Below are positions 36,965-45,018 of a stretch of 64,000 bases of DNA, piece by piece (within the stretch, counting starts at the first letter, position 1; each line of letters begins with the position of its first letter). The stretch is from Amycolatopsis sp. NBC_00345 (GTDB lineage: Bacteria > Actinomycetota > Actinomycetes > Mycobacteriales > Pseudonocardiaceae): the NCBI RefSeq assembly GCF_036116635.1, contig NZ_CP107995.1, positions 8,990,001 to 9,054,000 on the forward strand, written 5' to 3'. The notes beneath the pieces were generated by a model. It had not been told where the DNA came from and did no database searches. It saw only the letters and a program-made list of their open reading frames with translations. The translations under genes were made by a program, and so were the position numbers.

Positions 36965-37660
36965 CTACCGGGCCGAACTGTCCTTACGGTGCACGGCCTC
37001 GATGCCGGCCAGGATGAGGTCGATGCCGGCGAGGAACTGCTCGCGGTCATCGTGTTCGCGCAGTTGAGTCCTGGCCCGGTGCACGGACGGGTACCTGGCG
37101 GGGTCGAGCTGCGCCCACCGTGCGGCGACGGAGGCGAGGAAGGCCGACCGGTCCATCTTGCTGTTGGCGAGCGCGCGGACGTTGGCGGCGTTCTGCCCGG
37201 CGACGCCGAGGATGTAGTTCACGAGCACACCCGCGGAATCGGACAACGCCCGCTGGGGCACGTCGAGTGCTTGCAGCTGCCGGCTGATGCTCTCGTAGAT
37301 GTCCAGCAGCGCCGGCCGCCAGGGCTCCTTGGTGAGCTGGGCGCCGACCCAGGGGTGGGCGTCGATCGCATCGAACAGGCCGAGCGCGACGGCACGCAGC
37401 GTTTGCCGGGGCCCGGCGCCGGCGGCGAGGTCGGTCACGATGCCGGCGATGACGTGGTCGGTGGCCGCCGCGAGCAGGTCGTCCCGGTCCGTGACGTGGT
37501 GGTAGATCGCCCCGTACCCGGTGGCCAGGCGCACGGTGAGCGCCCGCAAGGTCAGCGCGTCCTCGCCGTCGGCATCGAGCATTTCGGTGGCGGCCTTGAC
37601 GATCACGTCCCTGGACAGCGCCTCCTTGCGTCGGGGGGCCCGTGCGGGCTTGGTCGCCAT
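36965..37660 (-). CDS. TetR-family regulator (TetR_C type)
   Basis: This 231-residue protein has an N-terminal helix-turn-helix (SRDVIVKAATEMLDADGEDALTLRALTVRLATGYGAIYHHVTDRDDLL). Its all-helical C-terminal domain resembles that of TetR. It is divergent from the TetX-like monooxygenase gene, with a clear inverted-repeat operator between them. That arrangement is seen for TetR-class repressors of flavoprotein genes. ATG 37660 is preferred, with 37669 also in frame. The ligand is likely the monooxygenase substrate. Confidence 0.88.
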   Translation of the reverse strand: MATKPARAPRRKEALSRDVIVKAATEMLDADGEDALTLRALTVRLATGYGAIYHHVTDRDDLLAAATDHVIAGIVTDLAAGAGPRQTLRAVALGLFDAIDAHPWVGAQLTKEPWRPALLDIYESISRQLQALDVPQRALSDSAGVLVNYILGVAGQNAANVRALANSKMDRSAFLASVAARWAQLDPARYPSVHRARTQLREHDDREQFLAGIDLILAGIEAVHRKDSSAR

Positions 37661-37680
37661 GGGCCTCATCCTGCCATAAA

Positions 37681-37728
37681 TGGATCGCCGCTCCAAACTT
37701 CTGCTAACGTCGTTGGAGCGACAATCCA
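37681..37728. promoter_or_regulatory. Inverted-repeat operator between TetR and monooxygenase genes
   Basis: TGGATCGCCGCTCCAA (37681-37696) and TTGGAGCGACAATCCA (37713-37728) are inverted repeats matching at 14 of 16 positions and separated by 16 bases. They sit midway between the two divergent starts, as expected for a TetR dimer pair. Confidence 0.7.
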
Positions 37729-37748
37729 ATGAGTTTCGGAGGAGCACG

Positions 37749-38891
37749 ATGACTACCCCGATCACCATCGTCGGAGCCGGCCTCGGCGGCCTCGTCCTGG
37801 CCCGCGTCCTGCACGTACACGGCATCCCGGTCACGGTCTACGAAGCGGAGGCCTCGGCGGCCGCGCGCACCCAGGGCGGGCTGCTCGACATCCACCCCTG
37901 GAACGGCCAGCCGGCGCTCGAGGCCGCCGGCTTGATCGAGAAGTTCCGCGGCCTCGTCCTGCCCGGGCGTGAGTCCTATCGGGTGCTGGACCAGGTCGGG
38001 ACGGTTCTGCTCGACCGGCCCGACGACGGCACCGGCGAGCGTCCCGAAGTGTCACGCGGCGAGCTGCGGCAACTGCTGCTGGACTCGCTTCCGGACGGCA
38101 TCGTGCGATGGGGACGCAAGGTCAGCGGCGTGCAGGCCCTCGGCGACGGCCGCCATGAGTTGCGTTTCACCGACGGCGCCACCGTTCCCACGAGCGTGCT
38201 GATCGGGGCGGACGGGGCGTGGTCGCGGATCCGTCCGCTGCTGTCCGACGCCACCCCGGAGTACGTGGGCGTCACGTCCGTCGAGTACTTCATGTTCGAC
38301 GGGGACACCCGCCATCGCGCCACGGCGGAGGCGGTCGGCGCCGGGTCGTTGTTCGCGCTCGCGCCGGGCAAGGGATTCCTGGTTTACCGGGAAAGAGGCG
38401 GCACTCTGCACACGTACGTCCAGATCAAGGCGCCACGGGGCTGGCTCGCCGGCACCGACGATGGCGCAGCCGTGTCGACGCGGATCGTCGCCGAGTTCGA
38501 CGGGTGGGCGCCCGAGCTCACCGCGCTGATCACCGACAGTGACACCGCGCCGGTCATCCGCCCGCTCCACACCCTGCCGGCCGGGCACCGCTGGGCTCGC
38601 GTGCCGGGGGTGACCCTGATCGGCGACGCCGCCCACCTCGCGCCCCCGAACGGCGAAGGCGCGAACACGGCCATGCAGGACGGAGCCGAACTCGGCCGGG
38701 CCATCGCCGCGCACCCCGACGACGTCGAGGCCGCGCTGGCCCAGTACGAGCAGGCCATGTTCCCGCGCGTCGCCGCCGAGGCGGGAGGCGAGGACATCTA
38801 CGACCTCATGCTCGGCGACGACGCGCCCCACAGCTGGATCGCCATGATGAGCGCCGACGCCCCTCCGGCACCAAGTCGTAGCGGAAAGTAG
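37749..38891 (+). CDS. FAD-dependent monooxygenase, TetX-like
   Basis: This 380-residue class-A flavoprotein hydroxylase has ITIVGAGLGGLVLARVLHVHGIPVTVYE (FAD fold), LIGADGAWSRIRP (DG motif) and the VTLIGDAAHLAPPNGEGANTAMQDGAELG region. The last, like GLLDIHPWNGQPAL at the N-terminus, is typical of TetX and related antibiotic-modifying enzymes. The ATG at 37749 follows GGAGGAGC. It could inactivate a tetracycline-like or aromatic compound, but similarity at this level is not proof of resistance. Control by the divergent TetR is likely. Confidence 0.87.
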   Translation: MTTPITIVGAGLGGLVLARVLHVHGIPVTVYEAEASAAARTQGGLLDIHPWNGQPALEAAGLIEKFRGLVLPGRESYRVLDQVGTVLLDRPDDGTGERPEVSRGELRQLLLDSLPDGIVRWGRKVSGVQALGDGRHELRFTDGATVPTSVLIGADGAWSRIRPLLSDATPEYVGVTSVEYFMFDGDTRHRATAEAVGAGSLFALAPGKGFLVYRERGGTLHTYVQIKAPRGWLAGTDDGAAVSTRIVAEFDGWAPELTALITDSDTAPVIRPLHTLPAGHRWARVPGVTLIGDAAHLAPPNGEGANTAMQDGAELGRAIAAHPDDVEAALAQYEQAMFPRVAAEAGGEDIYDLMLGDDAPHSWIAMMSADAPPAPSRSGK

Positions 38892-38978
38892 CCGGTCGGA
38901 TACCCGCACGCCGGATTCGCTCGATCGTGGAAGGTGGCAGGATCGACGGCCCTCCACGTCATGGAAGGTGGTGCCGCG

Positions 38979-39947
38979 ATGGCACTCGGTATCGACATCT
39001 ACCGGTCGTTCCAGACGGTGACGAGCTGGCCCGCAGTACAGGGCGCCGGGGTCGAGTTCGTTTACGTGAAGCTGTCCGACGGTGGTGGCATGCCGGTCGG
39101 CGGCACCGGGGACAACGAGGTGAACGGCGCCAGGTCCGTCGGCATCCCGGTCGGCGGTTACCACTTCGTCCAGCTGAACCCGGCCCCGGAGACACAGGCG
39201 GACATCCTGCTCGGCGAGGTCGCCCGGCTCGGCGCCACGGGCTGCGTCCCGATGCTGGACCTCGAGGACAACCCGGCGTCCTCAAGCCTGCCGAACATCC
39301 CGAACGACCAGAAGGCCGCGTTCGGCACGGCGTTCTGCAACCGCCTCGCGGCGCAGGGGTATCGGCCGGGCGTGTACCTGAACAACGCCCTCGCGAAGAT
39401 CATCCGCCCCGACACGTGGGCCGTGCCGGACCTGGTCATCTGGATCGCCCGCTACGGCGCGCGCCCCGACGCGGCGGCCGGCCGCTACGACATCCACCAG
39501 TACAGCTCGAGCGGCTCCATCGCCGGCATCAACGCGCAGGGAGTCGACCTCGACTGGAGTTACACCGACGCCTACCTCACCACCACCCACGTCTCGGAGG
39601 ACGACATGCCCGATCGCGAACTGCTGCCCACGGACGGCGCACGGACCCGATCCGTCACGCTGGTCGTGCCGAAGACCGCGGCCGAGCTGGTGATCACCGT
39701 CGGCTGGGTCAGCATGTATGTGGCGAAGGTGGCGCTCTTCGGCCCGACGCCCGACACCGGGACCAACACGCTCCAGACCCTCGACTACACCGAGGACCCG
39801 TTCCCAGTCGATGCCGGCCGCCCCTGGCAGATTCCCTTGCAGGGCGCCCGCGGCGCAGGCGATCTGGTGTCGGCGGAGATCACGTACTCGATGGCCCCGG
39901 CCCCGGCGGACAAGCCCGAAGTGATCGCGACGGCCGGCTTCCGCTGA
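38979..39947 (+). CDS. GH25-like lysozyme/muramidase-type protein
   Basis: This 322-residue protein has a TIM-barrel glycoside hydrolase domain (MALGIDIYRSFQTVTSWPAVQ; FVYVKLSDGGG; YHFVQLNP; VPMLDLEDN with the Asp-x-Glu pair; DIHQYSSSG) of the GH25 lysozyme type. A C-terminal beta-rich domain of about 110 residues follows. No signal peptide is present. Such proteins occur as phage lysins and as release factors of contractile or other systems. ATG 38979 has AAGGTGG upstream; a longer reading to 38934 is rejected. The M15-type gene follows, with a near-identical ribosome-site region. Confidence 0.78.
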   Translation: MALGIDIYRSFQTVTSWPAVQGAGVEFVYVKLSDGGGMPVGGTGDNEVNGARSVGIPVGGYHFVQLNPAPETQADILLGEVARLGATGCVPMLDLEDNPASSSLPNIPNDQKAAFGTAFCNRLAAQGYRPGVYLNNALAKIIRPDTWAVPDLVIWIARYGARPDAAAGRYDIHQYSSSGSIAGINAQGVDLDWSYTDAYLTTTHVSEDDMPDRELLPTDGARTRSVTLVVPKTAAELVITVGWVSMYVAKVALFGPTPDTGTNTLQTLDYTEDPFPVDAGRPWQIPLQGARGAGDLVSAEITYSMAPAPADKPEVIATAGFR

Positions 39948-39996
39948 CCCCGCGCCCGGGCGCTGCCGCGAACTCGCGCGGCCGAATATGTATCAC

Positions 39997-40034
39997 CACC
40001 ACCCTTCGCGGGCTCCTTCCTGCGAAAGGTGGTG
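39997..40034 (+). promoter_or_regulatory. Hairpin able to mask the ribosome site of the M15 peptidase gene
   Basis: CACCACCCTTCGC (39997-40009) is complementary to GCGAAAGGTGGTG (40022-40034) at 12 of 13 positions with a 12-base loop. The right arm contains the AAAGGTGG ribosome site of the gene starting at 40040, so folding would hide it. It may alternatively be an operator. Confidence 0.5.
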
Positions 40035-40039
40035 CAGCC

Positions 40040-40810
40040 ATGAGGACTTCCCAGAACGGCTACAGCGCTCCGATCGGCCCCGTCAGCCGCAACCTGCCCG
40101 GTGGCACCGTCCCGCTCCGGGCGGGTGTGACCGGTGACCTGCTGGCGTGGGTCGGCGAGCAGTTCCACAGCCGGGTCGAGGCACTGGAGTGGCCGGGTTG
40201 CTGGGGCTACGCGTTCCGGGACGTGGCCGGCGGCCACGACCTGTCCAACCACGCCAGCGGCACCGCGATCGACCTGAACGCGCCCCGGCACCCGCTCGGC
40301 ACCGCGCCGTCGGCGAACTACAGCGCGGCGCAGATCGCCGAGATCCACGCCCTGCTCGCCGAGGTCGCGGGCTGCGTGCGCTGGGGCGGCGATTACGTCG
40401 GCCGCAAGGACTGCATGCACTTCGAGATCGTCGCGACCGAGGCCAGGTGCGCAGCCGCGCTCGGCGACCTCGGGGCGCGGTTCAGCCCACCCGAACAGGA
40501 GAACGACATGCCAGGCCCACAGGACCACGAGTACCCGCCGAGCGGGGATCGGCAGTTCCACCATCGCACCATCGAGACGCGCAAGACGTCGCAGATCGTC
40601 GGCGACGTCTGGTTCGCCCTCAGCGCCGGTTATCAGGACATGGCCGACCTGCACCTGTACTTCAACCACGAGCACGAGCCGATCGCGCTGGCGAGCGTCC
40701 CCAAGGACACCCGCAAGTGGTGGCCGGTGCCGGATGGCTGCGAGTCGATCAGCTGGGACTACGTCTGCCCCGGCCCGTCGTCGTCGAGCCTGGTCTACGG
40801 GCCGCGCTGA
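40040..40810 (+). CDS. M15-family (VanY-type) D,D-peptidase-like protein
   Basis: This 256-residue protein has the zinc-peptidase motifs of family M15: LSNHASGTAIDLNAPRHPLG (His...Asp) and RKDCMHFEIV (second His). A C-terminal domain (EYPPSGDRQFHHRTIETRK to the end) resembles lysin-associated beta domains. No signal peptide is seen, which is odd for a wall enzyme. It lies 92 bases after the GH25-like gene in the same direction, so the two probably form a two-enzyme peptidoglycan-degrading set. ATG 40040 follows AAAGGTGGTG. Confidence 0.8.
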   Translation: MRTSQNGYSAPIGPVSRNLPGGTVPLRAGVTGDLLAWVGEQFHSRVEALEWPGCWGYAFRDVAGGHDLSNHASGTAIDLNAPRHPLGTAPSANYSAAQIAEIHALLAEVAGCVRWGGDYVGRKDCMHFEIVATEARCAAALGDLGARFSPPEQENDMPGPQDHEYPPSGDRQFHHRTIETRKTSQIVGDVWFALSAGYQDMADLHLYFNHEHEPIALASVPKDTRKWWPVPDGCESISWDYVCPGPSSSSLVYGPR

Positions 40811-40871
40811 CCGGCTCGGGGTTGTGGATCAGGGGCTTCCCCGATGCCACGGGACGTCGTGCCGTGTGACC

Positions 40872-42371
40872 ATGGACGGCGTGCAGGACTCCCTCGACAA
40901 CGGCACCGCCGAACCGGTGGCGGAGCCGGCCGCGACTGACCCGGCCGTGACCGGGCCGACCGCGTCCGCCACCGCCGGGCCGCCTACTGGCGAGCCCGCT
41001 GCTGTGCCGCGGACCGGCGAGGCCACGGCTGTGCCGCCCGCCGGTAAGCCCGCTGCTGTGCCGCCCACCGGCGTGCCGACCGCTGTACTGCCCACGGCCG
41101 TGGGCGTGCCCGAGGCCGTGACGCGGCCGAAGATGTACCGGCGCCGGTCCGGTCGCGCGGTCGCCGGCGTCGCCGGTGGGCTCGCGGACCACCTCGGCGT
41201 GCCGGTGGTGTGGGTCCGCACCGCGTTCGCCCTGCTCGCGGCCCTCAACGGCGCCGGGATGCTCGCGTACGGCCTCCTGTGGGTCTTCGTGCAGCAGCGC
41301 GCCGAGGAGGGCGAAACCCCGAAGGTCAACCCGAAGGACCGTCAGCAGGCGTACGGCCTGATCGCCCTCGGCATCGGCCTCGCCATCGCGTTCAGCACGC
41401 TCACCGGCGCCATCCGCGGCTGGGTCGCCGTGCCGTTGGCCGTGGTGATGCTCGGTGCGGCGGTGGTCTGGCGGGAGGCCGACGAGTCGCAGCGCCGCCG
41501 CTGGCGGGCCGGCGCGAAGGACGGCGTCACCGGCGCGCTGGTCGGCGGGGGCGGCCGGCGCTCGGCGATCATCCGGATCCTGGCGGGCGTCGCGCTGGTG
41601 GCCACCGGCATCGGCGTGGTCGTGTTCCAGAGCGGCAGCTTCGACCAGGTCCGGTTCGCCCTGATCGCGGTGCTGGCGACGCTGTTCGGCGTCGCGGTGC
41701 TGACGGTCCCGTTCTGGCTGCGCCTGGTCCGCGACCTCGGCGACGAGCGCCGCGCGCGCATCCGCACCGACGAGCGCGCCGAGATCGCCGCCCACCTGCA
41801 CGACTCCGTGCTGCAGACGCTGGCGTTGATCCAGAAGCATTCCGACCAGCCGCGTGAGGTCGCGCGGCTGGCCCGCGGCCAGGAGCGCGAGCTGCGCGGC
41901 TGGCTGTACGGGCCCACCGGCTACGGCAAGCCCAGCGAGAAGAAGCCCGAGGAACAGGACGAGGGCGGACGTCAGCTGTCCGAGGCGCTCGCCGCCGCCT
42001 GCGGGGAGGTCGAGGACCAGTTCGCGATCTCCGTCGGCCAGGTCGTGGTCGGCGAGGCGGAGCTGAACGAGCCGTTGACGGCGCTGGTCCAGGCCGCGCG
42101 CGAGGCGATCGTCAACGCGGCCAAGCACGCCGGCGTCGACGAGGTCAGCGTGTACGCCGAGGTGGAGCCGACGTCGGTCACCGTGTTCGTCCGCGACCGG
42201 GGCAAGGGCTTCGACCCGGACGTCGTCCCGGCCGACCGCCACGGGCTCGCCGACTCGATCCGCGGCCGCATGGAGCGCCACGGCGGCACGTGCAAACTGC
42301 GCACCGCGCCGGGCGAGGGCACCGAGGTCCAGCTGGCCATGCCGGTCAAAACCGGTAAGGGGGCGGCGTGA
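40872..42371 (+). CDS. PspC-domain sensor histidine kinase
   Basis: This 499-residue membrane kinase starts with a Pro/Ala/Thr-rich cytoplasmic tail holding imperfect repeats of GKPAAVPPTG type (residues ~37-76). A PspC domain (MYRRRSGRAVAGVAGGLADHLGVPVVWVRTAFALLAAL) follows, then further membrane segments and a HisKA_3 region with the phospho-His in AAHLHDSVLQTLALIQ (about residue 309). The HATPase has AAREAIVNAAKHAG, RDRGKGFDPD and GHGLADSIRGRM-like boxes. The response regulator follows 46 bases later. The system likely senses envelope or membrane stress. Confidence 0.88.
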   Translation: MDGVQDSLDNGTAEPVAEPAATDPAVTGPTASATAGPPTGEPAAVPRTGEATAVPPAGKPAAVPPTGVPTAVLPTAVGVPEAVTRPKMYRRRSGRAVAGVAGGLADHLGVPVVWVRTAFALLAALNGAGMLAYGLLWVFVQQRAEEGETPKVNPKDRQQAYGLIALGIGLAIAFSTLTGAIRGWVAVPLAVVMLGAAVVWREADESQRRRWRAGAKDGVTGALVGGGGRRSAIIRILAGVALVATGIGVVVFQSGSFDQVRFALIAVLATLFGVAVLTVPFWLRLVRDLGDERRARIRTDERAEIAAHLHDSVLQTLALIQKHSDQPREVARLARGQERELRGWLYGPTGYGKPSEKKPEEQDEGGRQLSEALAAACGEVEDQFAISVGQVVVGEAELNEPLTALVQAAREAIVNAAKHAGVDEVSVYAEVEPTSVTVFVRDRGKGFDPDVVPADRHGLADSIRGRMERHGGTCKLRTAPGEGTEVQLAMPVKTGKGAA

Positions 42372-42417
42372 CCTCGCTATGCTCTGACGGGAGTACCCAG
42401 AGCGAGGGAGTGGTGTC

Positions 42418-43086
42418 GTGACGGAGAGCCAGCGGGAGCCGGTCAAGGTCTTCCTCGTGGACGACCACGCGCTCTTCCGCGCCGGGGTCCGCACCGAGCT
42501 CGATTCCATCACCGACGAGGTGCGGGTGGTCGGCGAGGCGGGCTCGGTGGCGGACGCCGTCGCGGGCATCGTGCGCACCAAACCGCAGGTGGTGCTGCTC
42601 GACGTCCACATGCCCGACGGCGGTGGCGCCGAAGTGCTCCGCCGGGTGCGCCCGGACCTGCCGGACGTGGTGTTCCTCGCGCTATCGGTCTCGGACGCGG
42701 CCGAGGACGTGATCGCCGTGATCCGCTCCGGCGCGCGCGGCTACGTCACCAAGACGATCTCCTCGAAGGAACTGGTCCGCGCGGTGGTCCGCGTGGCCGA
42801 CGGCGACGCCGTGTTTTCCCCGCGCCTGGCCGGTTTCGTGCTCGACGCGTTCGCCGACCGCCCCGGCTCCGCGCCGATCAGCGACCCCGAGCTGGACCTG
42901 CTGACCCCGCGTGAGCGCGACGTCCTCCGCCTCCTAGCGCGCGGCTACGCGTACAAGGAGATCGCGTCGGAGCTGTTCATCTCGGTGAAGACGGTGGAGA
43001 CGCACGTTTCGAGCGTCCTGCGCAAGACGCAGCTGTCGAACCGCTATGAGCTGTCTCGCTGGGCTTCGGACCGCCGCCTCGTTTAG
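42418..43086 (+). CDS. NarL/LuxR-family response regulator
   Basis: This 222-residue regulator has an intact receiver (VFLVDDHALFRAG; phospho-Asp in VVLLDVHMPDGGG; Lys in GYVTKTISS) and a LuxR helix-turn-helix (LTPRERDVLRLLARGYAYKEIASELFISVKTVETHVSSVLRKT). It is paired with the PspC histidine kinase upstream. The GTG at 42418 follows GGGAGTGGT. Its stop overlaps by 4 bases the 3-prime end of the convergent transporter gene. Targets probably include the psp-like genes nearby. Confidence 0.92.
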   Translation: MTESQREPVKVFLVDDHALFRAGVRTELDSITDEVRVVGEAGSVADAVAGIVRTKPQVVLLDVHMPDGGGAEVLRRVRPDLPDVVFLALSVSDAAEDVIAVIRSGARGYVTKTISSKELVRAVVRVADGDAVFSPRLAGFVLDAFADRPGSAPISDPELDLLTPRERDVLRLLARGYAYKEIASELFISVKTVETHVSSVLRKTQLSNRYELSRWASDRRLV

Positions 43087-44006
43087 ACCCGCTCCGGCGC
43101 CGCCGTCGCGGTGGTGGATTCGAGCGTGGGCAAGGCTTTGCGCTTCAACCGCGTCAACGCGACGCCCGCGAGCACCACCAGCATGCCCACGATCACGCCC
43201 ACGTTCAGCTGCTCGTGCAGGAACACCGCGCCCAGCAGCACCGAGACGACCGGCAGCAGGTAGCCGACCACGGACGCGGCCACGGCGCCCTCGCTGGCCA
43301 GCAGCTGGTAGTTGAGCGCGAACGCGATCCCGGTGGAGCCGGCGCCCAGCACCACGATCGCGATCACCGGCAGCGGGCTCAGGTGCACCGGGGTCAGTCC
43401 GCCGAACGGCATCGCCAGCAGCAGGAAACCGGTGGCCAGCAGCATTTGCCCGCCGGACAGCGCGTACGGCGAGTACCCCGTGTCCGACAGGTAGCGGCCC
43501 TCGTAGACGAACGCGAAGCCGTAGCTCGCCGCCGCCGCGAGGCAGCCCAGCGCGCCCCAGCTCAGCAGGCCCGAGGCCTGCCACGGGGCGAAGATCAGCA
43601 GGATCCCGGCGAGCCCCAGCACCAGGCCGGCCACCCGCGTCGCCGTCATGCGGTTCGGCACGCCCAGGAACGGCGCCACCACGAGCACCCACAGCGGCGT
43701 CGTCGAGTTCAGCACGCCGGTGATGCCGGAGTCCACAGTGGTCTCGCCGATCGCGAAGAGCAGGAACGGCAACGCATTGTGGAAGAACGCGGCCACCAGC
43801 AGGTGTCCCCAGGTGCGCTTGTCCGACGGCATCCGGTGCCCGTAGAGCCGGCACAGCGCCAGCAGCACCACCGCGCCGAGCACCAGCCGCGCCAGCACGA
43901 GCTGTACCGGCGACAGCGCCTCCAGGCCCAGCTTGATCCAGAAGAAGCTCGAACCCCACATGAGCGCCAACGCGGCGATCCTGAGCAGGGTTTTCGTCTC
44001 GCCCAC
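43083..44006 (-). CDS. EamA/DMT-family transporter
   Basis: This 307-residue protein has ten predicted membrane segments in two EamA repeats (ALALMWGSSFFWIKLGLEALSPVQLVLARL; SYGFAFVYEGRYLSDTGYSPYALSGGQMLLATGF). DMT carriers export or import amino acids, nucleobases or small metabolites, and the cargo is unknown here. The start is the GTG at 44006, with GGAGG six bases upstream; the long reading beyond it is a shadow of the LysR gene. The LysR gene is divergent, 103 bases away, and probably controls it. Confidence 0.87.
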   Translation of the reverse strand: MGETKTLLRIAALALMWGSSFFWIKLGLEALSPVQLVLARLVLGAVVLLALCRLYGHRMPSDKRTWGHLLVAAFFHNALPFLLFAIGETTVDSGITGVLNSTTPLWVLVVAPFLGVPNRMTATRVAGLVLGLAGILLIFAPWQASGLLSWGALGCLAAAASYGFAFVYEGRYLSDTGYSPYALSGGQMLLATGFLLLAMPFGGLTPVHLSPLPVIAIVVLGAGSTGIAFALNYQLLASEGAVAASVVGYLLPVVSVLLGAVFLHEQLNVGVIVGMLVVLAGVALTRLKRKALPTLESTTATAAPERV

Positions 44007-44109
44007 CAGTGTCCTCCTTACGATCAAGCGCCAGCTTCGTCGTGCCAAGACGTAAGGACAAGCGAGATTAGCTGCACGAACACTTAAGCTCAGCTGTAGA
44101 ATCGGGGCC

Positions 44110-45012
44110 ATGCTCGACGTGCGGCGAATGCAGGTGCTGCGCGCGGTGGTCACCAGTGGGTCGATCACCGCCGCGGCCAGGAACCTCGGGTACACCCCAT
44201 CGGCGATCAGCCAGCAGCTCTCGACGCTGGAACGTGAGGCGGGCACCGAATTGCTGGAGCGCGTCGGCCGCGGGGTCCGGCCCACCCCGGCCGGCACGCT
44301 GCTGTGCGAACACGCCGAGGCGCTCAGCGTGGAGCTGGCGCGGGCCGAAACCGCGCTCACCGAGCTGAAGGAGGGGCGCACCGGCAAGCTGGCCGTCCGG
44401 TACTTCGCCACCGCCGGCGCGTCGGTCGTGCCGCACGCCGTGGCCGCCGTCCGCCGCGAGCACCCCGGCGTGTGGATCGACCTCAAGCTGGTGGAGCCCG
44501 AGGACCCGCTGCCCGAGGTCGAGACGGGCCGCGCCGACGTGGCCATCGTCGTCTTCCCGCGGTCGAACCCACCCGCCAAGGGGATCGAGCTGCTGCACCT
44601 GCTCGACGACCCGTACCGCGCGGTGCTGCCCCGCGCCCACCCGCTCGCGCGCAAGCGGGTGCTGGCCCTGGCGGAGCTCGCCGACGAGCCGTGGGTGGGC
44701 GTCGACCCGATGCCCGGCATGTGCCGGGAGATCCTCGACAGCGCCTGCGCGTCCGCGGGCTTTACCCCGAACATCGTGGTCGAGTCCGAGGACTACCAGA
44801 CCGCGCAGGGGTTCATCGCCGCCGGGCTGGGCGTCGGCCTGGTGCCGGAGCTGGGCCTCGGCGCGCCGCACCCGGGTGTTGTCGTGCGCCGGATCCGCAA
44901 TCCGGAGCCGTGCCGGATGATCTACGCCGCCGTCACCGCGCGGGCGGCGGGCAGCCCGGCCGTGCGCACACTCGTGACGGCCATGCGCGAGGCGGTCGGG
45001 AAGGCCCGCTGA
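44110..45012 (+). CDS. LysR-family transcriptional regulator
   Basis: This 300-residue LTTR has an N-terminal winged helix (MLDVRRMQVLRAVVTSGSITAAARNLGYTPSAISQQLSTLEREAG). A periplasmic-binding-like effector domain follows from residue 90 (KLAVRYFATAGASVVPHAVAAVRREHPGVWIDLKL). The ATG lies 100 bases from the divergent EamA transporter. The usual arrangement is autoregulation and effector-dependent activation of the transporter gene. The inducer is unknown. Confidence 0.92.
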   Translation: MLDVRRMQVLRAVVTSGSITAAARNLGYTPSAISQQLSTLEREAGTELLERVGRGVRPTPAGTLLCEHAEALSVELARAETALTELKEGRTGKLAVRYFATAGASVVPHAVAAVRREHPGVWIDLKLVEPEDPLPEVETGRADVAIVVFPRSNPPAKGIELLHLLDDPYRAVLPRAHPLARKRVLALAELADEPWVGVDPMPGMCREILDSACASAGFTPNIVVESEDYQTAQGFIAAGLGVGLVPELGLGAPHPGVVVRRIRNPEPCRMIYAAVTARAAGSPAVRTLVTAMREAVGKAR

Positions 45013-45018
45013 CCAGGC

